Shown: positions 9,401-23,800 of the stretch, in pieces
How the letters are laid out: each line of letters starts with the position of its first letter
How positions within the stretch are numbered: the first letter of the stretch is position 1
NCBI RefSeq assembly: GCF_900324485.2
Contig: NC_046650.1
Coordinates: 10,362,828-10,426,827 of the forward strand
Origin: Mastacembelus armatus
Taxonomy: Eukaryota; Chordata; Actinopteri; Synbranchiformes; Mastacembelidae
Direction of reading: 5' to 3'
Length of the DNA stretch: 64,000 nt
The notes under the pieces: model-generated
Told to the model about the DNA's origin: nothing
The model's database searches: none
The model's input: only the letters and a program-made list of their open reading frames with translations
Program-made: the position numbers and the translations under genes

Positions 9401-12400
9401 TCTTTGTAGGCAATCCATCCATCCATTATCAATACCTGCTTATTCCTTAACCAGGGTCACAGGGATCTGCTGGAGCCTGTCCCAGCTTTTTTTCGGGTGG
9501 AAGGCAGGGGTACACCCTGGACAGGTCACCAGTTTTAGGCAATCCTGTATTCTTAAATATAAGTGGATAATTTTATTTCCTTTGGCATCTTACAGAGAAA
9601 AAAAAAGAAATTAATTCCCTGATTGACAATGACCATTGTTACAAGACAAAAAGGTTGGAAAGTGCTGTTTCAAAAGCTTCTAAAAGGCCAAGACAGTGAT
9701 ATAAAGTCGTGTTTCAAATGTATCTTATTTATATTATTTTATTTATTATAATATTTTATTATAATTCTTTATTTATATATCTCATATATTACTGACAACT
9801 GTAAATATTATTTCTTTCTTGATGAAGACATCTGCCAAGGTGGCGGAGCCTCCAAAACCCCAGCAGTCAGCTCAAGCAGAGGACCCAGGCATCGAGGTGG
9901 CGGTTCTGGCCCTGGAACGCCGCCCGGCTCCTTCCCTGGCTGAGCTTGACAGCAGCAGCTCCTTCAGCAGTATGGATGAGGACAATGATGAGGATTCAGA
10001 TTCAGAAAGCATGGTCCAGACCCAAATGCAGACATACCAGCGCCCCCCTCTTGTACGCTCTCGAGGCCGCGGTGGGCTGCACCGCATGAGTGAAGCATTT
10101 GTGTGTTTCTTTGCTCCGGACAAACGACTGACGCGACTGGTGGAGGAGCTGTCCAGAGACAGGCGCTCCATCTTTGGAGGTATGGTCCAGGACTTCCTCC
10201 TGGCACAGAGAGAGGTGCTCAAATCCTTGACCTCACCTTCTTCTTCATCATCGTCCTCTTCCTCATCACGTGTGAGCTCTGTGCAGGTCCTGCAGAGTCT
10301 GCGACTCTTTCTGTCGCAGGCAAAGTGCTGCCTGCTGGACAGTGGAGAGCTGGAGCCTCCCATTGAAACCCTGGTGCCAGAGAATGAGAAAGGTAAATAA
10401 AAAGAATCCGGATAAATGTGTCAGTACATATCAGTGCACAACACTTATTTGAGGCGTAGCATAAACCTGTTTTTCAAATACAGATATCTAGCACTTGAGG
10501 CTCATTGGGTTTTCGTTGCCAATCCCTATGGTACAATACACCTGCCAGGACCGTCACAATGGACAATTCACTTTCATTCGTTAAAGTGGAGTGTGCCAAT
10601 TCCTTTTCATTACACTGCCTGACGAATGATATTCACACCTGGGAGCTGCCCAGTACATCCAGTCTTTCACTGTTGACCACTGAGTGCCTCCAACAGAAAA
10701 CAACATGGGTAAAGTTTGTATTTTTTCTGTTTAGTAGCAGAAATAAAAGAAGAAAGCTGAAGCTTTATCTTTTCCCCACTTGGTTTCATCTGTGAATTTC
10801 AACATTTTAAAAATTGTTTGACATCCACTGACGTTTAACTATGAACAGGCTCCTTATTCATAACTTGCTCAGTCTTTTTCATATTTTCAGTTAGTAGACA
10901 GTTTCAGTGGAAAATTTGGATTCAAAACTGTATGAAGAGAAGGCAAATGCTGGTTATAGAACAGACAAAGGCAACAAACATATGGTTCTCATTAATATAT
11001 ACATAAGCCCATCTCAGCAAACCAATGCAAGTATAAAAGAAAACAGCCATGTGAATGTCTTTGAATAACAACTGTACACTTTCACTTACAAGCAGAGGGG
11101 CATGTTCAAACTTTTAACAGTATTGCAGCTATTAGTTAGTGCTTATAAATCTTCTCTAAGGTGCCTTATACGAGTGTTTCCAATTCCATTAAAAATACAT
11201 TCAGATATATTTCTGTTGTGGAACTATACACAGAAAAGTTGCTTTACATGATTCTCTTTGAAATTCTTCTGATTTTAATTAGCAAGTCAACTAAACTTTT
11301 AAGTTAGTCTCACTGAGTGCATTGTTTAATTGAATTTAACTGACTGTACTGAATTAAATTGTGGGCTCTATCTTCTCAAGCTGAATTTCTCATATACATG
11401 CTTTATTACTTTATCACATCAGCAGAGGACTGGAGGAGAGAGAGAGGAAAAAAACTGTACCATTAGAAAACACTGATTCAATAAACACAGTGCCAGAGGA
11501 CACAGGTCTATGGAAACAGACAGCCTTTTTTGATAAATGGTGGGCTGTCCAGGCTCCAGTGAAAGGCACTGTCAACACAAAGTAGTTTGCGTGGGGGGTA
11601 GAGCCTCATTCACTAGAGCTCATATAGTCTCTGGTATTTAGAAAACAGCATTAGGAATGCCCTGCCCAACGCGCCTGCACTCCCATCCATTGCATTCAAA
11701 GTGTGATTCTCATTACTATTGTAAAGACATCGCAGGGTGTTACTTTGGAAAGATTGCAGATAGAGCTTTTGACACAACGCACAGTGCGTAGGTTTTTCTT
11801 TTTTGGACTCCTTTGTGTGCGGCTGAGTGTGTATTTTTCAGGTATGTTTGTGTGTAAATGTGTGATGATGGATGGTCGGCTGGCAGTGCAGAGGCTTCAG
11901 GGAAGAGCAGTCGGCCGCTGCCTTCCTTCCTCCCTTCCTTCTTTCCTGCACTCTGATTCTGATTTATCTCACATTGCGTTGGTGGGAGGCATTTGCATTT
12001 TTTTTTTTCTCCCCCTCGTTTATCATAAAAAGATATCACAGTCCCACGCTCACTTGAAGAAGCACGATTCAGGGGAGGGTGGGAGGGAGGGATAGAAATA
12101 GGCTGGTTACTCTGAAAATGTAATCAGGTACAGATCTTTGCGTAATAGCTGAAAAAATATACTTCTTTGGGTCTAGCCAGTAACTAACAAGGCTGTCATG
12201 AAGTTACATGTAATCTGTTCCTCTTGAGAGCTGGTAAAAGATGGATGCTGGGATTGAGCAGAGAGGGGAGGGAGGGAGGTGGAGAAATCGGGTGGAGGGC
12301 GTGAATGATTAATCACAAGGGGGAATGATATAGTAAGGTAGATAGGGCTTTATGCAGCAGGGAAACATGAAGGAGGGAGAGGAGGATATTGATGATGAGT

Positions 12401-15400
12401 GGAAAACAGTGAGCACTGGAGAATTGTTACCCACTTAGTCAGGACTGCCCACTAACTACAGGAGAATCACTGTGTGCGTGCTTCCACGTGTGAGGACGTG
12501 CATGTGTACTGTACATGTACATGATTTACAGTATTACGTATCACTGTTGTCAGGTTAAAAAAAGAACAGTTATATTTCCAAGATGTGTGTTTTTAGGAGA
12601 AGAAGGAAAAATAGTGTTGTTTTAGCTTTAAGACCATTAATTTCTTATGTTCTTAAAGGAGCAGTATTTTGGCAAATACACTTAGAGGATCAATACTGCT
12701 TTCATGTTTGTGTCTTAAGTATATAGCGAGAGACAAGAGATGCTTAGCTTAATTTAGCATTTAAAGGGCTGAAACAAGGAAAAACAGTTGGCCTGGCTCT
12801 GTCCAATGTTCAGTAACACACCCATACCAGCAGGTTCAAAGCTCACTCTAATGTTTTGTTGCATATTTCTGCACATATGTAACGGTGGAAACACTTTAGA
12901 TCCAAAAAATGTGTGTGGGTGCGGAGGATATAAGATAAACTATATTGAAGGGAAATTCAAAATATACATAGATATGGAGTTTAAAGGCCACTTATTAATG
13001 AAAGTAACAAATTAAACAGGACTTCTGCTGCTGAGTAATTAGAAAATTATTGCAATAACTTTTTTTATGAGTAATCTGTTCTTTAACCACAAGGGTGAAA
13101 TTCGCTTAGAGGCTCCTAAAAGTGACCACAGTGGCTGTTCATGACATTTTGTTTTTACCTTCTGTCCATACTTATATTCTGCTTGGCCAAAAGTCATTAA
13201 TTGAGAACTCTAACTCTGTTGTTGCTTAGTGTTTGCAATCAAACTAACTACTCATTAGCTTCTAAATATCAACATGCCCAAGCGATATGCAAGTAGTGGT
13301 GCAGGCAGTGTTGTGTCATTTGTTTGCTTTCATTGGATCTTCACTGCAAAAACAACAATTTGTGCATTTATGGGCGGTTGTGTGCTGTAACTATGTCTTG
13401 GCGAACAACAGCAGGGAACATCTTCCCAGAGACTCATTCTGACAGTGGGTTTGCCAGGTTTGGAACCATCACGTTTCAGTACTAGTGCTGGATTGCAGCT
13501 TAGCTATTTGCCCATGTTGCCTGGATTTATTCCTAAAATAGTTCCTGCAGTCAAAACAGGCAAATGGAGAAATTATACATAGCACAGGGTGGTGGAAAAA
13601 CAGGAGTTTAAAGTGTTGATCTTACACAAGTTGGACAAAAAAGATTTAACCTGTACACAAAAAGATTTAACACCTGTACAATCTGATGATGAAAACAGGA
13701 CATTAGGATAAGTCAAAATTAGACTTTATTGATCCCCCAGCAGAGAAATTCAGGATGTGGCAGATTTCATTTCATTTCATTTTCCCTAATATTTGTGTTC
13801 TCTACCAACAAATGAACAAATTAAAAAACATAATTTAGTCTTCAACAAAATGTCCTACACAAAATGTTTGGTTTCAGTCCTCAAAAAAAAATTAACCCAT
13901 TCCTCTGTCCCCAGATCTGGCGCTGGAACGGGCCATGTTCTCCTGTGTGCTCAGGCCACTGAGGTCTAGGCTTGATAAGGCCCTGGTGGCACTGCACAAT
14001 CAGGACGGCTCCATCCAACGTCTCACCCAGAACCTGCTCCGTCTGAAAGGGGACGCCGCCATGGAGCGGCTCGGCGTGCGGACGGGTGTCCCAGACAGTC
14101 GTGAGGTAGAGAGGGTGAAGCAAAAACTGATCCTGATGCAGAGGACGCACTCACCTATTGACAAGGTGCTGCTGCTGCTGCAGGTCTGCAAGTGCGTTCA
14201 CAAGGCCATGGGCTCCTTACATGGTGAGACCAAAAACACACTGGTTTTATTATTAGGGATTTTGAGGCTTTAAAGCAAGAACAGGTTTATAAGTCATTAT
14301 TTAAAACAACACTGATTTCAAGCTTTTGCATTGACATAATTAGATGATCAAATGCATAAAAATAGAAGTATTTTTCTGCTGTAACATACTTTAGTTGCTG
14401 CATGACAGCTTTCCTGTAAAAGGAATGATCAACAATCAACATCTAATATTACTTTCAAAAGCTCCACGTCAGACATATTGTATCTGTGTGAGCTGTAGCA
14501 TAACCAGTATGCTTTATAGCGTAACCTCCTGCTGGTGGGAGGAAATTAAAGCATCATCCTATCAAATACTCAGCGCATTGTTTGTAATTAGTCCATAGTG
14601 TCTCATTTGATATTTATATGATGCTATTAGCCAAATCTTATTATAGCAACTACACTAGGCTAAATCAAATCTCTTGTATGCCTCAAACACAGTTGGTGGC
14701 GGGACTATTTTTATGACTTTTTTTCATTTAAATGCTGAGCGCAACATGACAGATTCAGAGGTCTTTGGTCCAAATTGGTACACAAACACCCAAAGATAAA
14801 TTCCTCTTCTTACTAAAGAGAAAAAAGACAAATATCTTCCATGTTTTGCAGCAGTATATCAATAATTAAATTAAAATTGATGGCACAGTGTGTCAAAAAT
14901 AATAAAATCCTAACCTAGTCTTATACTGTACTGCCGTTGGTTTCTTTGCAGGACAGGAAGTGAGCTGGGATGACTTCCTGCCGTCATTGTCTTATGTGAT
15001 CGTAGAGTGTAACAGGCCTCATATCCTGATAGAGGTGGAGTACATGATGGAGCTGCTGGAGCCCTCCTGGCTCGGAGGAGAAGGTATGACTTCAACCCAA
15101 AATGTCAGCCGTTCAGCAGTAGCTCAGTGAACCAGCTGTGGACCATTTTTTGTCTTTCGATTGTTTAACAAATCCACGGACATTAGGTAATCACACAACA
15201 TGACTAACTTCATGTGTGGCCCAAAAACAGGATAAACCCTCCTCCAGATAAATGTGCATCTGCTGCGAGTCACATGACCTGAACTCAAGTATATAATATA
15301 TTCTTCAGAGAATACATCATATATAATAACCACTGCTCTGCTGGTGGTTACATTTTAAAGTAGGATTAAATAAGTGACAAATACATTGGTCAGGACAACA

Positions 15401-18400
15401 ATCTGTTGTACATAAGTACATAATTACTTAAATGGATTGATTTTGGTTACTTTGGGACACTGCAGCAAGCTGTAAAGACAACAGTTCCCTGTCCCACACC
15501 AGAACAACAGTAACATTCGTCTTTGGCAACTGATGAATGTAAGTGCAATCTTTTTTTTTTTGTTTGTTTTTGACCTCCACCAACTCCAACACCTGATAGT
15601 CACTTTTTTTTTTATTTGCTCACAACAGTGTATAGATATGCACAAAATGAATTTGATGAGAGCAATGAGACAAAACAGTAAATAAAACAAAAGGTGGTAA
15701 AATGATAAAAATGCATTACAGTGTACTACTAGTTACCTGTACTTCACACTGATGACCATGTTCCAGTCTAATGTTTTCCTGAGACTGTTATTTGTAATAG
15801 TTTGCAGTAGTGCAAAGCCATAAACTCAGTGGAACAGAGAAGTTTTAATGGTGAAAGTCTGTCATTACAAGCACAGATTAATGGTATGTGGTGTTATAAT
15901 ATCTCCTCTTTTTTTTGCTTCCAGGTGGGTACTACCTGACCAGTGTGTATGCCAGTCTGTGTCTGATCCAGAGCCTGGACAGGGAGCAGCCGTTCTCAGG
16001 CTGCCTGACACCAGAGGCTCAGGAGACACTGAAGGAGTGGAGCTGCAGACGGAGCCGTGAAGCCCAGAGACAAAAGGAGAACCAGCAGAACCAGGTAGGA
16101 ACCAGATTCTTTGATCGTAGTAGCACAGCACAGAAACACTGGTAGCATTATGTGTGGGTGAGTAGAGTAATCTACTTTATAGCTGTCACACACAGATGCC
16201 CTGTGTGAAGTGCAGATTGATGTGTGGACAGTGGGAACTCCTTATTATGCAGTGAAATAATTCTCTGAGATAGTCTCTGCTGGGCCGTGTGAATGACATA
16301 CTGTAATGGCAAAACTGAATGGCACTTAACAGTTAGAGGAAATACCATATTTGTTTTTAGAATTTGTGTAAAACCATATAATATACTTTTTTACTTTAGG
16401 TGTTTATGGCTACAGCAGGATGGTCATGGGAGGAAAATGCTGGAAGTGATGAGCGTACACGGTGCTGTTAAGAGCTGTGATTTAGCCGTAACAACTACCT
16501 GCAGTCATCATTAGTTGGCATCAAACATGATTTTTGTGGCTGTAATGAGCGACACCTGTAGTTTTAGCTAATTAGCAATTCTGGCTAATCTGGAAGTTTT
16601 AAATAGACACTCAGAATTATCAACACATTTACAATTCAGTGTTGAACCCTGTTGATTGTCTTTCAAAGGGCACAGAGACAAAACAAGAGATAATCCATCC
16701 AAAGAGGTCAACTGTTACATTAATTATACTGATGGCATTTCATGCTGCGCAGCATCAGATTGTCCTAAATCTGACAGTGGCAGGTGGAGGTACAACAAGT
16801 AACAGTAACCCGTGTTCAATTTAAAGGTGCTGTTCCTGCTTAAGGAACGTGAAGGCAGTATTCAAATTTATTAGAGCTCAAGAAAAAAGTTAATATTTTC
16901 ACTCTAACAGCAGCCCATTCACCTGAAGTCAGACAACACACCTGGGTTTCCCTCCTTTGCGTGCAAATACGTTTCAAATTCATTTGAGGGGATTAGTTTT
17001 TAGACATTTTTAGAGGTAATCCGCTGATCTGGGGCTGCCGGCTTATGATGGACTAATGCACACACACAACCTGATTTTTTTTTTTTTTTCCCTACACTCT
17101 CATTATCACTTTCCGGGCCCCCAGATTGGTATGAAGGTTCACCAGATGCCATAGAAAAAAGGCATTGTCATCCACAACGTTTCTGTCTCATCACGTGGTG
17201 CCTCTCCTGGCTTCAAATAGCCGATCTAACTCACCCGGCAGCCAGATTTTCCTCTGACACAGGCGGGGATCAGTGAGCCAAGTGCTATGAAGAAGTGGGC
17301 GGTCAGATAACATGAAATTTATTGAGCTGCATCTACCCATCGAAGCAGGCAAACACAATATGCACACGGACAGCGAGGAGCTCAGTGACTCTGTAAGTTT
17401 TGATGATGGCAGACCTGTTGATTGTAATTGCTAGTGTGTTTTTTCTTCTTTTTTTTTTCTTTTTTTAGCATATTTGGCCACTTTGTGTATCGTGTGTGTG
17501 TGTTGAAAAGGTTGTGTGTACAGATAGGTTGGGTGGTGTGTGTGTGTGTGTGTGTGTGGCAGAGAAGAGGATTCTCGCTGGATTCTCAAGGTTGGATGTT
17601 TGGTAAAAGGATTATGTTCAGTATGTTTTCATCGTGTGTGTTTTAAAGAGAGTTGTGAGGGCGTCTGTAGGTGGTTGAATCTGACATTATGTAATAACTT
17701 AGGTACAGCACAATTGCCGCTAAGTGTTTAAAGAGTGTGAGTTGTTGAGACAGACTCTTTACTTCTATGAGTTCTGTGTTTTTCAAAAAGTTTCTGTTTG
17801 GATTAAAGTGCTGAGAGAAAACATCGCCTGAAGACCAAGACAGAGTGAGCTAATGGATTATATTTGATGAGATTGGACGTGGACATGCTCTAGTGGATTA
17901 ATACTGGGAGTTTGTCAATGAGGCTGTAATATGCAGCAGAAATAAGAGAAATTGTATGAAGATGATTTTCATATTAAGCTCTTGGACCAGCTAGTTGTGT
18001 GTGAGTGTGTGTGGGGGGCGGAGTATAAGCTTTGCTTTAGTTAAAATTTCTTTTCAAACATCATTTTGGCTCATTTATTCTAGTGGATTATCCACCTGTG
18101 TGCTTCCACAGCTCTCACTCCTCCTCTGGCTTCACCTTTCTCTCCTCCCCCTCTTTTGCCCTTCACTCTGTAAGCCTCTTGAACTCGGTTTTGCATGAAT
18201 ACAGCATATAGTTACTCTTTTTTTCTTTCTAATTGTTGTTTTTCCTTCTCCTCCTCTCCACCCAGAGGTGCGTTCGGATACTGTTCCAGGACGGGGAGCG
18301 GAGCGCTGTGCGGACATTGCAGTGGAGAGCCGGGGAGACCAGCCAGGCCCTGGCACAGCTGTGTGCCGCCACCTTTGGAGTGTCCGACCCGCAGCAATAC

Positions 18401-18589
18401 ACCCTGTACTGGCGCAGCGGCGGTGAGATGAGGGCCCTGCCGCCCCAGGCCCAGCCCCAGGACCTGGCCAGCCACAGTGAGGGAGGCCCCTCGCTCTCCT
18501 ATCTGAGGACCGACCATGACTTCAGCAAGATGCGGCGACTCACCAGAGGTGGCGCCGTGGACCTGAGCGAGTCAGTGTGTGAGGAGTGA
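6491..18589 (+). CDS. rin1: rin1, Ras and Rab interactor 1 (11 coding exons)
   Basis: Exons: 6491-6634, 6980-7094, 7326-7398, 7712-7803, 8549-8730, 8897-9181, 9828-10392, 13915-14223, 14952-15083, 15925-16094, 18266-18589. All are GT-AG and in phase, giving 796 residues from the ATG at 6491 (human about 783). RIN1 binds activated Ras and is a Rab5 GEF acting on early endosomes; it also stimulates ABL kinases. An SH2 domain spans about residues 14-115 (THPVWLQL, then TFLVRKC with the phosphate-binding Arg). Residues 298-485 are low-complexity with a poly-Ser run, then the RIN-homology region; HRMSEAF aligns with the human Ser351 14-3-3 site. VPS9 spans about 486-689, with WDDFLPSLSYV and GGYYLTS supplying the catalytic Asp and Tyr. 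A Ras-association domain fills the last exon. The human N-terminus is longer, so an upstream coding exon is probably missing. B4GAT1 is also near RIN1 in human, which favours rin1 over rin2/rin3. Confidence 0.9.
9417..9535 (+). mobile_element. Teleost non-LTR retrotransposon tail, copy 2, with target duplication
   Basis: It lies in the rin1 intron between 9181 and 9828. It shares the words GGGTCACAGGGATCTGCTGG and ACCCTGGACAGGTCACCAG with copy 1. It is flanked by a perfect 10-base direct repeat, TAGGCAATCC, at 9407-9416 and 9536-9545, the expected mark of target-primed insertion. The intact duplication suggests a fairly recent insertion of an already short piece. Confidence 0.8.
10393..13914 (+). 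other. Large rin1 intron
   Basis: A 3.5 kb intron between the RIN-homology exon and the first VPS9 exon. It contains purine-rich and T-rich simple sequence around 11,930-12,100 and 12,250-12,300. At about 13,715-13,790 there is a short segment (TAGACTTTATTGATCCCCC) typical of a dispersed fish repeat. The open frames inside are short and lack splice support. No other gene was seen. Confidence 0.6.
16095..18265 (+). other. Last rin1 intron
   Basis: A 2.2 kb intron ending in a strong pyrimidine tract (CTCCTCTCCACCCAG). It holds a (GT)n microsatellite at about 17,536-17,558 and T-rich runs near 17,080 and 17,450. No exon or RNA gene was recognised. Confidence 0.6.
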
Positions 18590-18922
18590 GTGGGAGGGAT
18601 GGAGGAAGGAGGGAGGAGGAGGAGGAGGAGGAGGAGGAGGAGATGGATGGCCACTCTTGTTTTCTCTCTCTTTCTCTCTCTTATTCTGTCTCTTTCTCTC
18701 CGGCGGTGTGTTGTGTCTCATCGTGGGTCAGGACTTGTTGTGAAAAACTACAGCCCTTCTCCAGACTAGGAGCAGACAAATGGTAAACTTCCCTAAATGG
18801 ACCAAACATGCAGAGCAGGACCAACATAGGGACTGTTGCCAAAAGTTGTACTATGTACCACTCAGTGTTGCTGCTAGTGTAAAGGAGTGTACCATTTGTG
18901 ACATGGAAAAATATGTAATAAA
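18590..18922 (+). terminator. rin1: rin1 3' UTR with (GGA)n and poly(A) signal
   Basis: After the TGA at 18587-18589 comes a (GGA)n tract (about 18,605-18,642), a TC-rich run, and AATAAA at 18917-18922, the first good polyadenylation signal. Transcript end near 18,940 is inferred. Confidence 0.55.
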
Positions 18923-20112
18923 TGACATTGGTTGTTATTTGAAATATGAACCCAGACTTATACCATGAAGGGATTGCGTCATTAAAACGTGAGCAGACTC
19001 AAATCCAAAGACAAATTCTGTGACTGCTGTTGCCTGGAAACGAAACCACTTTCTGTACACACACAATAAGGCAAATTGTCCCCGTGTGGTGATGTAACCC
19101 TTTCACAGTATAAAACTGGGCAACTTCTAAAAGACACTTGTTTTATTACTTCACCTTTATGTATAAAAGTCTGCAGATTTTTGGAGAGAAAAACATTGTT
19201 AAAGTTGTTGGGGATACCCCCTGGAATATAGTTTGACTAAAAGGTGAGATGTATTATAGCCAAGACTGAACCTTAAAACCAAAGTAACAAAAACAAACAT
19301 ACAAACGGGGCAATTTTGTAATACAAGTGTTTACTTTGAAAGAAATCGGGTTTATAAGCTGAAAGGAAGCTTTAAATCAGCCGTGTATTTTTAGAATCAC
19401 CCACAGAGACAATTTTATTTGTACTTTTTTGAGAAAAAGCGCAGACTCTCCTCCTTGCTTGCGTATTCTATTAAGCGTTTTTGGCAGGTGGAGTAATAGG
19501 CGAGTAGGAGGGAAGTGATAGAAAAGCATCAGCTCTCTGTTTTTAAACCATGTGAGAAGGAAAAAAAACCCATCACGTCGACACACTGAGGCAGCCTGCA
19601 ACAGATTTATTGAATGACTTGCGAATGTATTAAAATCTTTTTTGTGACAGAGTTTAATCTTTTCAGAAATGCATTCATTTCACATTTCAGTTCACTGCTT
19701 TTGAGTTCTACTGTTTCTCTTGGCCATACTGTAAAATAATACTGCATTACAACCTGGACCGAGAGGACAGTCTGACCAATAAACCAGGTCCTCAGAGACT
19801 GGTAGAATGTAAACGTCACCAGCTTCTGGTGGCTCCTGCTGCAAGTCATCACTATCAACTGACTGTTCAACTCAGTGTCATTATCAATTATCATATTGTG
19901 TATTTAAAATTAACTTTTAATTGTTCAATTTGTTGGATAGATATCAAACCTAAGTATGGATTTTCAACATATCTGCAGGTTTTAACCTGCTGAAGGAGGC
20001 TCATTTTAAGGACTGTGATGTGTTTTTGAACATTATTGCATGCTTTTTCATTTAATGTGAAGGTTCTGCGAATGTGGTGTGTGATACAATCGAAAGCTCC
20101 ACAACAAGCGTG

Positions 20113-20132
20113 TGTTGTGTGTGTGCGCGAGC

Positions 20133-20161
<29 letters not shown>
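20113..20161. repeat. (GT)n microsatellite
   Basis: An alternating GT run interrupted by GCGCGAGCGA, between the converging rin1 and actr2 genes. The surrounding 18,950-20,400 shows no gene. Confidence 0.9.
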
Positions 20162-20163
<2 letters not shown>

Positions 20164-20837
20164 GCATGTGTTCATTGTGAGAGCTCACTATTTCTTTTAT
20201 GTGTAGAAACACATTACTGTATTTTGTCAGGTAACTCAGTATCGCAATAAAAAATTGCAATATCTGTACACTATATGTGGTTAGATCTAGTTTTGTACAG
20301 CAATGGGTTTGTGAACAGTAATTTTTTGCTGTCTTAAACCAGCTCAACCAGCAGAGTGCAGCAAATACTAACACTAAGTTTTGTGGCTTCTAATATGGGC
20401 ACTGGTATTTATTTGGCACATGCAAAACAGCAAATACACACTTTATGCACAAGGGTTGGTTGGCATGCATGATCATTTCAGAAAAGAGCATCTCGGAAAA
20501 TGTTTTTTTTATAACATTTGACAATTTATCTTGACAATAGTATAACAAAAATAAATCTTAGAAACTGCATTCCTCCTCTAGTTTGAAAAGTTTAAGTTTA
20601 GTTTAAGCATTTTACATTGTCTACATCAGTCAGAGGTCTTTTCAAGCATATATAAAACATAACCATTTATACAAGAAATGTCCAAGGCACAGCATGCGGT
20701 TAGATTCACTCCAAAAGTCCTGTCTTAATGGCTGAAACAAATAATTTTAATTCTAGCTGAACACTTAAGTGAACTTTCTAAAAACTTAAATGTCTGGAAT
20801 GTTTGGTGGATGTTGTTTTCCCTAATTAGTTTTATTT

Positions 20838-23800
20838 TTATCGGACTGCACTTCCCAGTTTTTGCAGTGCTCCCAGACCTTTCTCCTGGTACTCTGCCCT
20901 GCTTAGCCAGAAGGAGTCCTTGTCCTTCATGATGTTGGCCAGCACCGCTCCGCCCTGGAACACCATGTGTTTACGACGGGGAGGGTCCTCAATGCGGATC
21001 TTAAACTTCTACACAGGTGAAGAGAAAAGAGGGGAGATGTCATAAACAGTATTACCTCCTTTATGTTTAACTGAAGGTTTATGCATCAAAAGTGCCCTGT
21101 ATTTCTGAGCTTCTCTGTGTGTTTGCACTTCTTTTAACATTCTTAACTCAAGGTCCACTTACTTTCTGTCTTCACTTTGTCATGTTATCAAAAACTTCTG
21201 AACCTGCTCTAATTGTGAGTCTTAGATATGTAGAAATGTGACAAATTCATGCTGACTGAACAATCTGCTGATGAAGACTGATACAGCAGCTGACTGATAC
21301 AAAAGACTGACACAACAAGTGAGTAAGTGGATCTTGAGCTGAGTTGTTTTGTACATGCAGTTTGTATTACAAAAATGAGAAAAAAGTATTATGTCAGTAT
21401 ACCGTATATATCATGTAATATTCATTAAATTAATGGAAAATGTATTATGTTGACACTTTGGCTTATGCTACAGATTATGTCGTTTTACATTAATGGTTTA
21501 AGGCATTTATGCAAAGGTTTTATAGAGTATCAACAGGTGTATAACATCTTATTTAATATCCTGATGTTGCTGTGTTTCAAATAGACTCGACCATACTCTA
21601 AACCCCAGCATCTCCCCTGCATCATTCTCCATTACAGCAGAATTACCATGAGTATTAAAGTTCTTACTGATAGTTTGTCAGTATCTCCATTGAGCACTCT
21701 CTCCAGGTAGAGCTGCTTGATCTCTCTTTCCAGTCTGGATGGAAGGCCGGGGTACATGGTGGTCCCGCCTGACAGCACAATGTGCTTATAGAAGTCTGCC
21801 CTGCAAAGAAAAACCAATGGTAGATGGGAAAAGTCAGATTTCAAGCACTGTTTTTTCCCATGTGTTCCTTTCCTTTTTTATATTTATAGTTGTACAGGTT
21901 AATTAAAGACAGCAGCAATGAGGCTCAGACCTGAGGTCAATGTCTGCCGCCTGGATGGTGTTGAACAGCAGCTCAGCCATTCCTGCTCCCTCAACGTTGA
22001 TAAGGTGAGGCTGGAAAAGAGCTTCAGGAGCCCCAAATCTCTCTCCACCCACACTCACTTGGCGCCCATCAGGTAGCTTCACCAGAGAAACAAGACTGTT
22101 TTGGAGCCATTTACAATCCTAAGCATATACTATGTAGCTTATATATGTAATATTCAGAGGGCAATAAGTTTATAATATATTTTTTTCAAATTATTCCAAT
22201 GAAATGTCGTTTTTACAAAAGTGTACCGTGAATGACTCCACCAGATAGGTGGTTTCTGTGGCCAGACGCTGCTCCTGATCAATGTTGTATGCCACATAGC
22301 AGAGCTTCTCTTTCAACATACGCACAGTCTCAAAGTCAGCAGTGTGGTTGAAGGCGTAGCCACGGAGTAGCAGGAGCTGATGGTGAGAAGATATGTAAAA
22401 AGTGACTTGTTAGATTGGGGATTAAAAGGTGCTTTTGTCATTTTTTTTACATGCTTGTTTACACAAAGGCTTCTGTCCAGTTTTTCTAGGTACAAAACAC
22501 TGAGCTGAGAGTCACCTTAATGAGGTAGCGGGTGATTTCACGTCCTGCAATGTCCAGCCTGCGTGTGAGGTGGGGTAAAGAAAAGCCCTCGTACACTGGA
22601 CAGATGTGGGTGACACCATCCCCCGAATCAACGACCACACCAGTAAGTAAACCTGGAGACCAGCGTGATTCTCAGTAGACTATTTCATTGAACCATTAAC
22701 CATATTCTGTAAATCTGTCCATTAATCAGTACAGCCTAGAGGTCAGATTACAGAGGCTTTAATCCATTACATATTCATTTGAAAGCAGGAAGCTGCTGTA
22801 GTGCTCGTGTCTCACCCTGAGCGTACAGAGTGAGCACGGCCTGAATCGCCACATAGATGCCGTGGAACTGGTACTTCTCGAACATGACCTCTGCGATTTT
22901 CTCTCGGTTTTTGGTTGGGTTCATGGGTGGTTCAGTCAACAAGATCTTGAAGAAGTAAAAATGAGAGAGCAGAATGTTTAGTGTGTTTCCAGGCATGATA
23001 TGAAAACTTCTCAATTCTTGGAGATTACAGTACAATAGGGCAACACTGGAGCACTGAGCATAAACACACACGGTTGATTACAATTAACTGAGTTTTAGTC
23101 CTAATCAAGTTTCTTTTGTTACTTCATGTTATGTCACAATATGATAAACTGTATATACATGATGTTCCTGAGCTTTATTTTGAAACCTTGAACCAGTGAG
23201 TTTTTTTGTAAACCTTGGTGAAAGAAGCAAGGCAGGCTTAGAGACAGGCTTCTTTTAAGGACACAAAATATAAAATGCATACAGCATTTAGCAGAATAAA
23301 AAAATGCATACAGTACAACATCTGCCCAGCTGTTTTATACCTTACACTCTGATGGATTAATGTTCAAGCGGCCAGGACCAAAGGTGTAATCCCACAGGTG
23401 GAGCATGTCTTCCCAACAGCGCACAATGCCGTTCTCCATGGGGTAGGACACCTCCAGCATGGAGCGACACTCACTGGCCTCATCCCCAACCATCAGGTCC
23501 TGGGTCAAAAGACAGTATGTGACAAATGACACATTCATTTTGGTACAAACACCAAAACAAGCAGCGAGCACTGTCTATTTATTTGAATCTAACTTTACCT
23601 TTATCTCGATGTTGCCCACTTTGTTGTTTGACCGTATGATTGGTCGACCCACCATAGCAGGGAAGATGTGGTCTGGGAAGTTGGATCCAGCGAAGCCACA
23701 TTTAACAAACTGAGAAAGGATGTGAGAATGAAACACATTTGTGTGTGTGAATAAAGTTCTCATTGGTTCAGGTTGACTGAAACAAAGAGTTTGTTTGTAT

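Noticed and set aside
9872-10363. 163-codon minus-strand frame
   Set aside because: It is the antisense shadow of the rin1 Ser-rich exon 9828-10392, whose plus frame matches RIN1.
11703-12095. 130-codon plus frame in the large rin1 intron
   Set aside because: Low-complexity T/C-rich sequence without exon boundaries.
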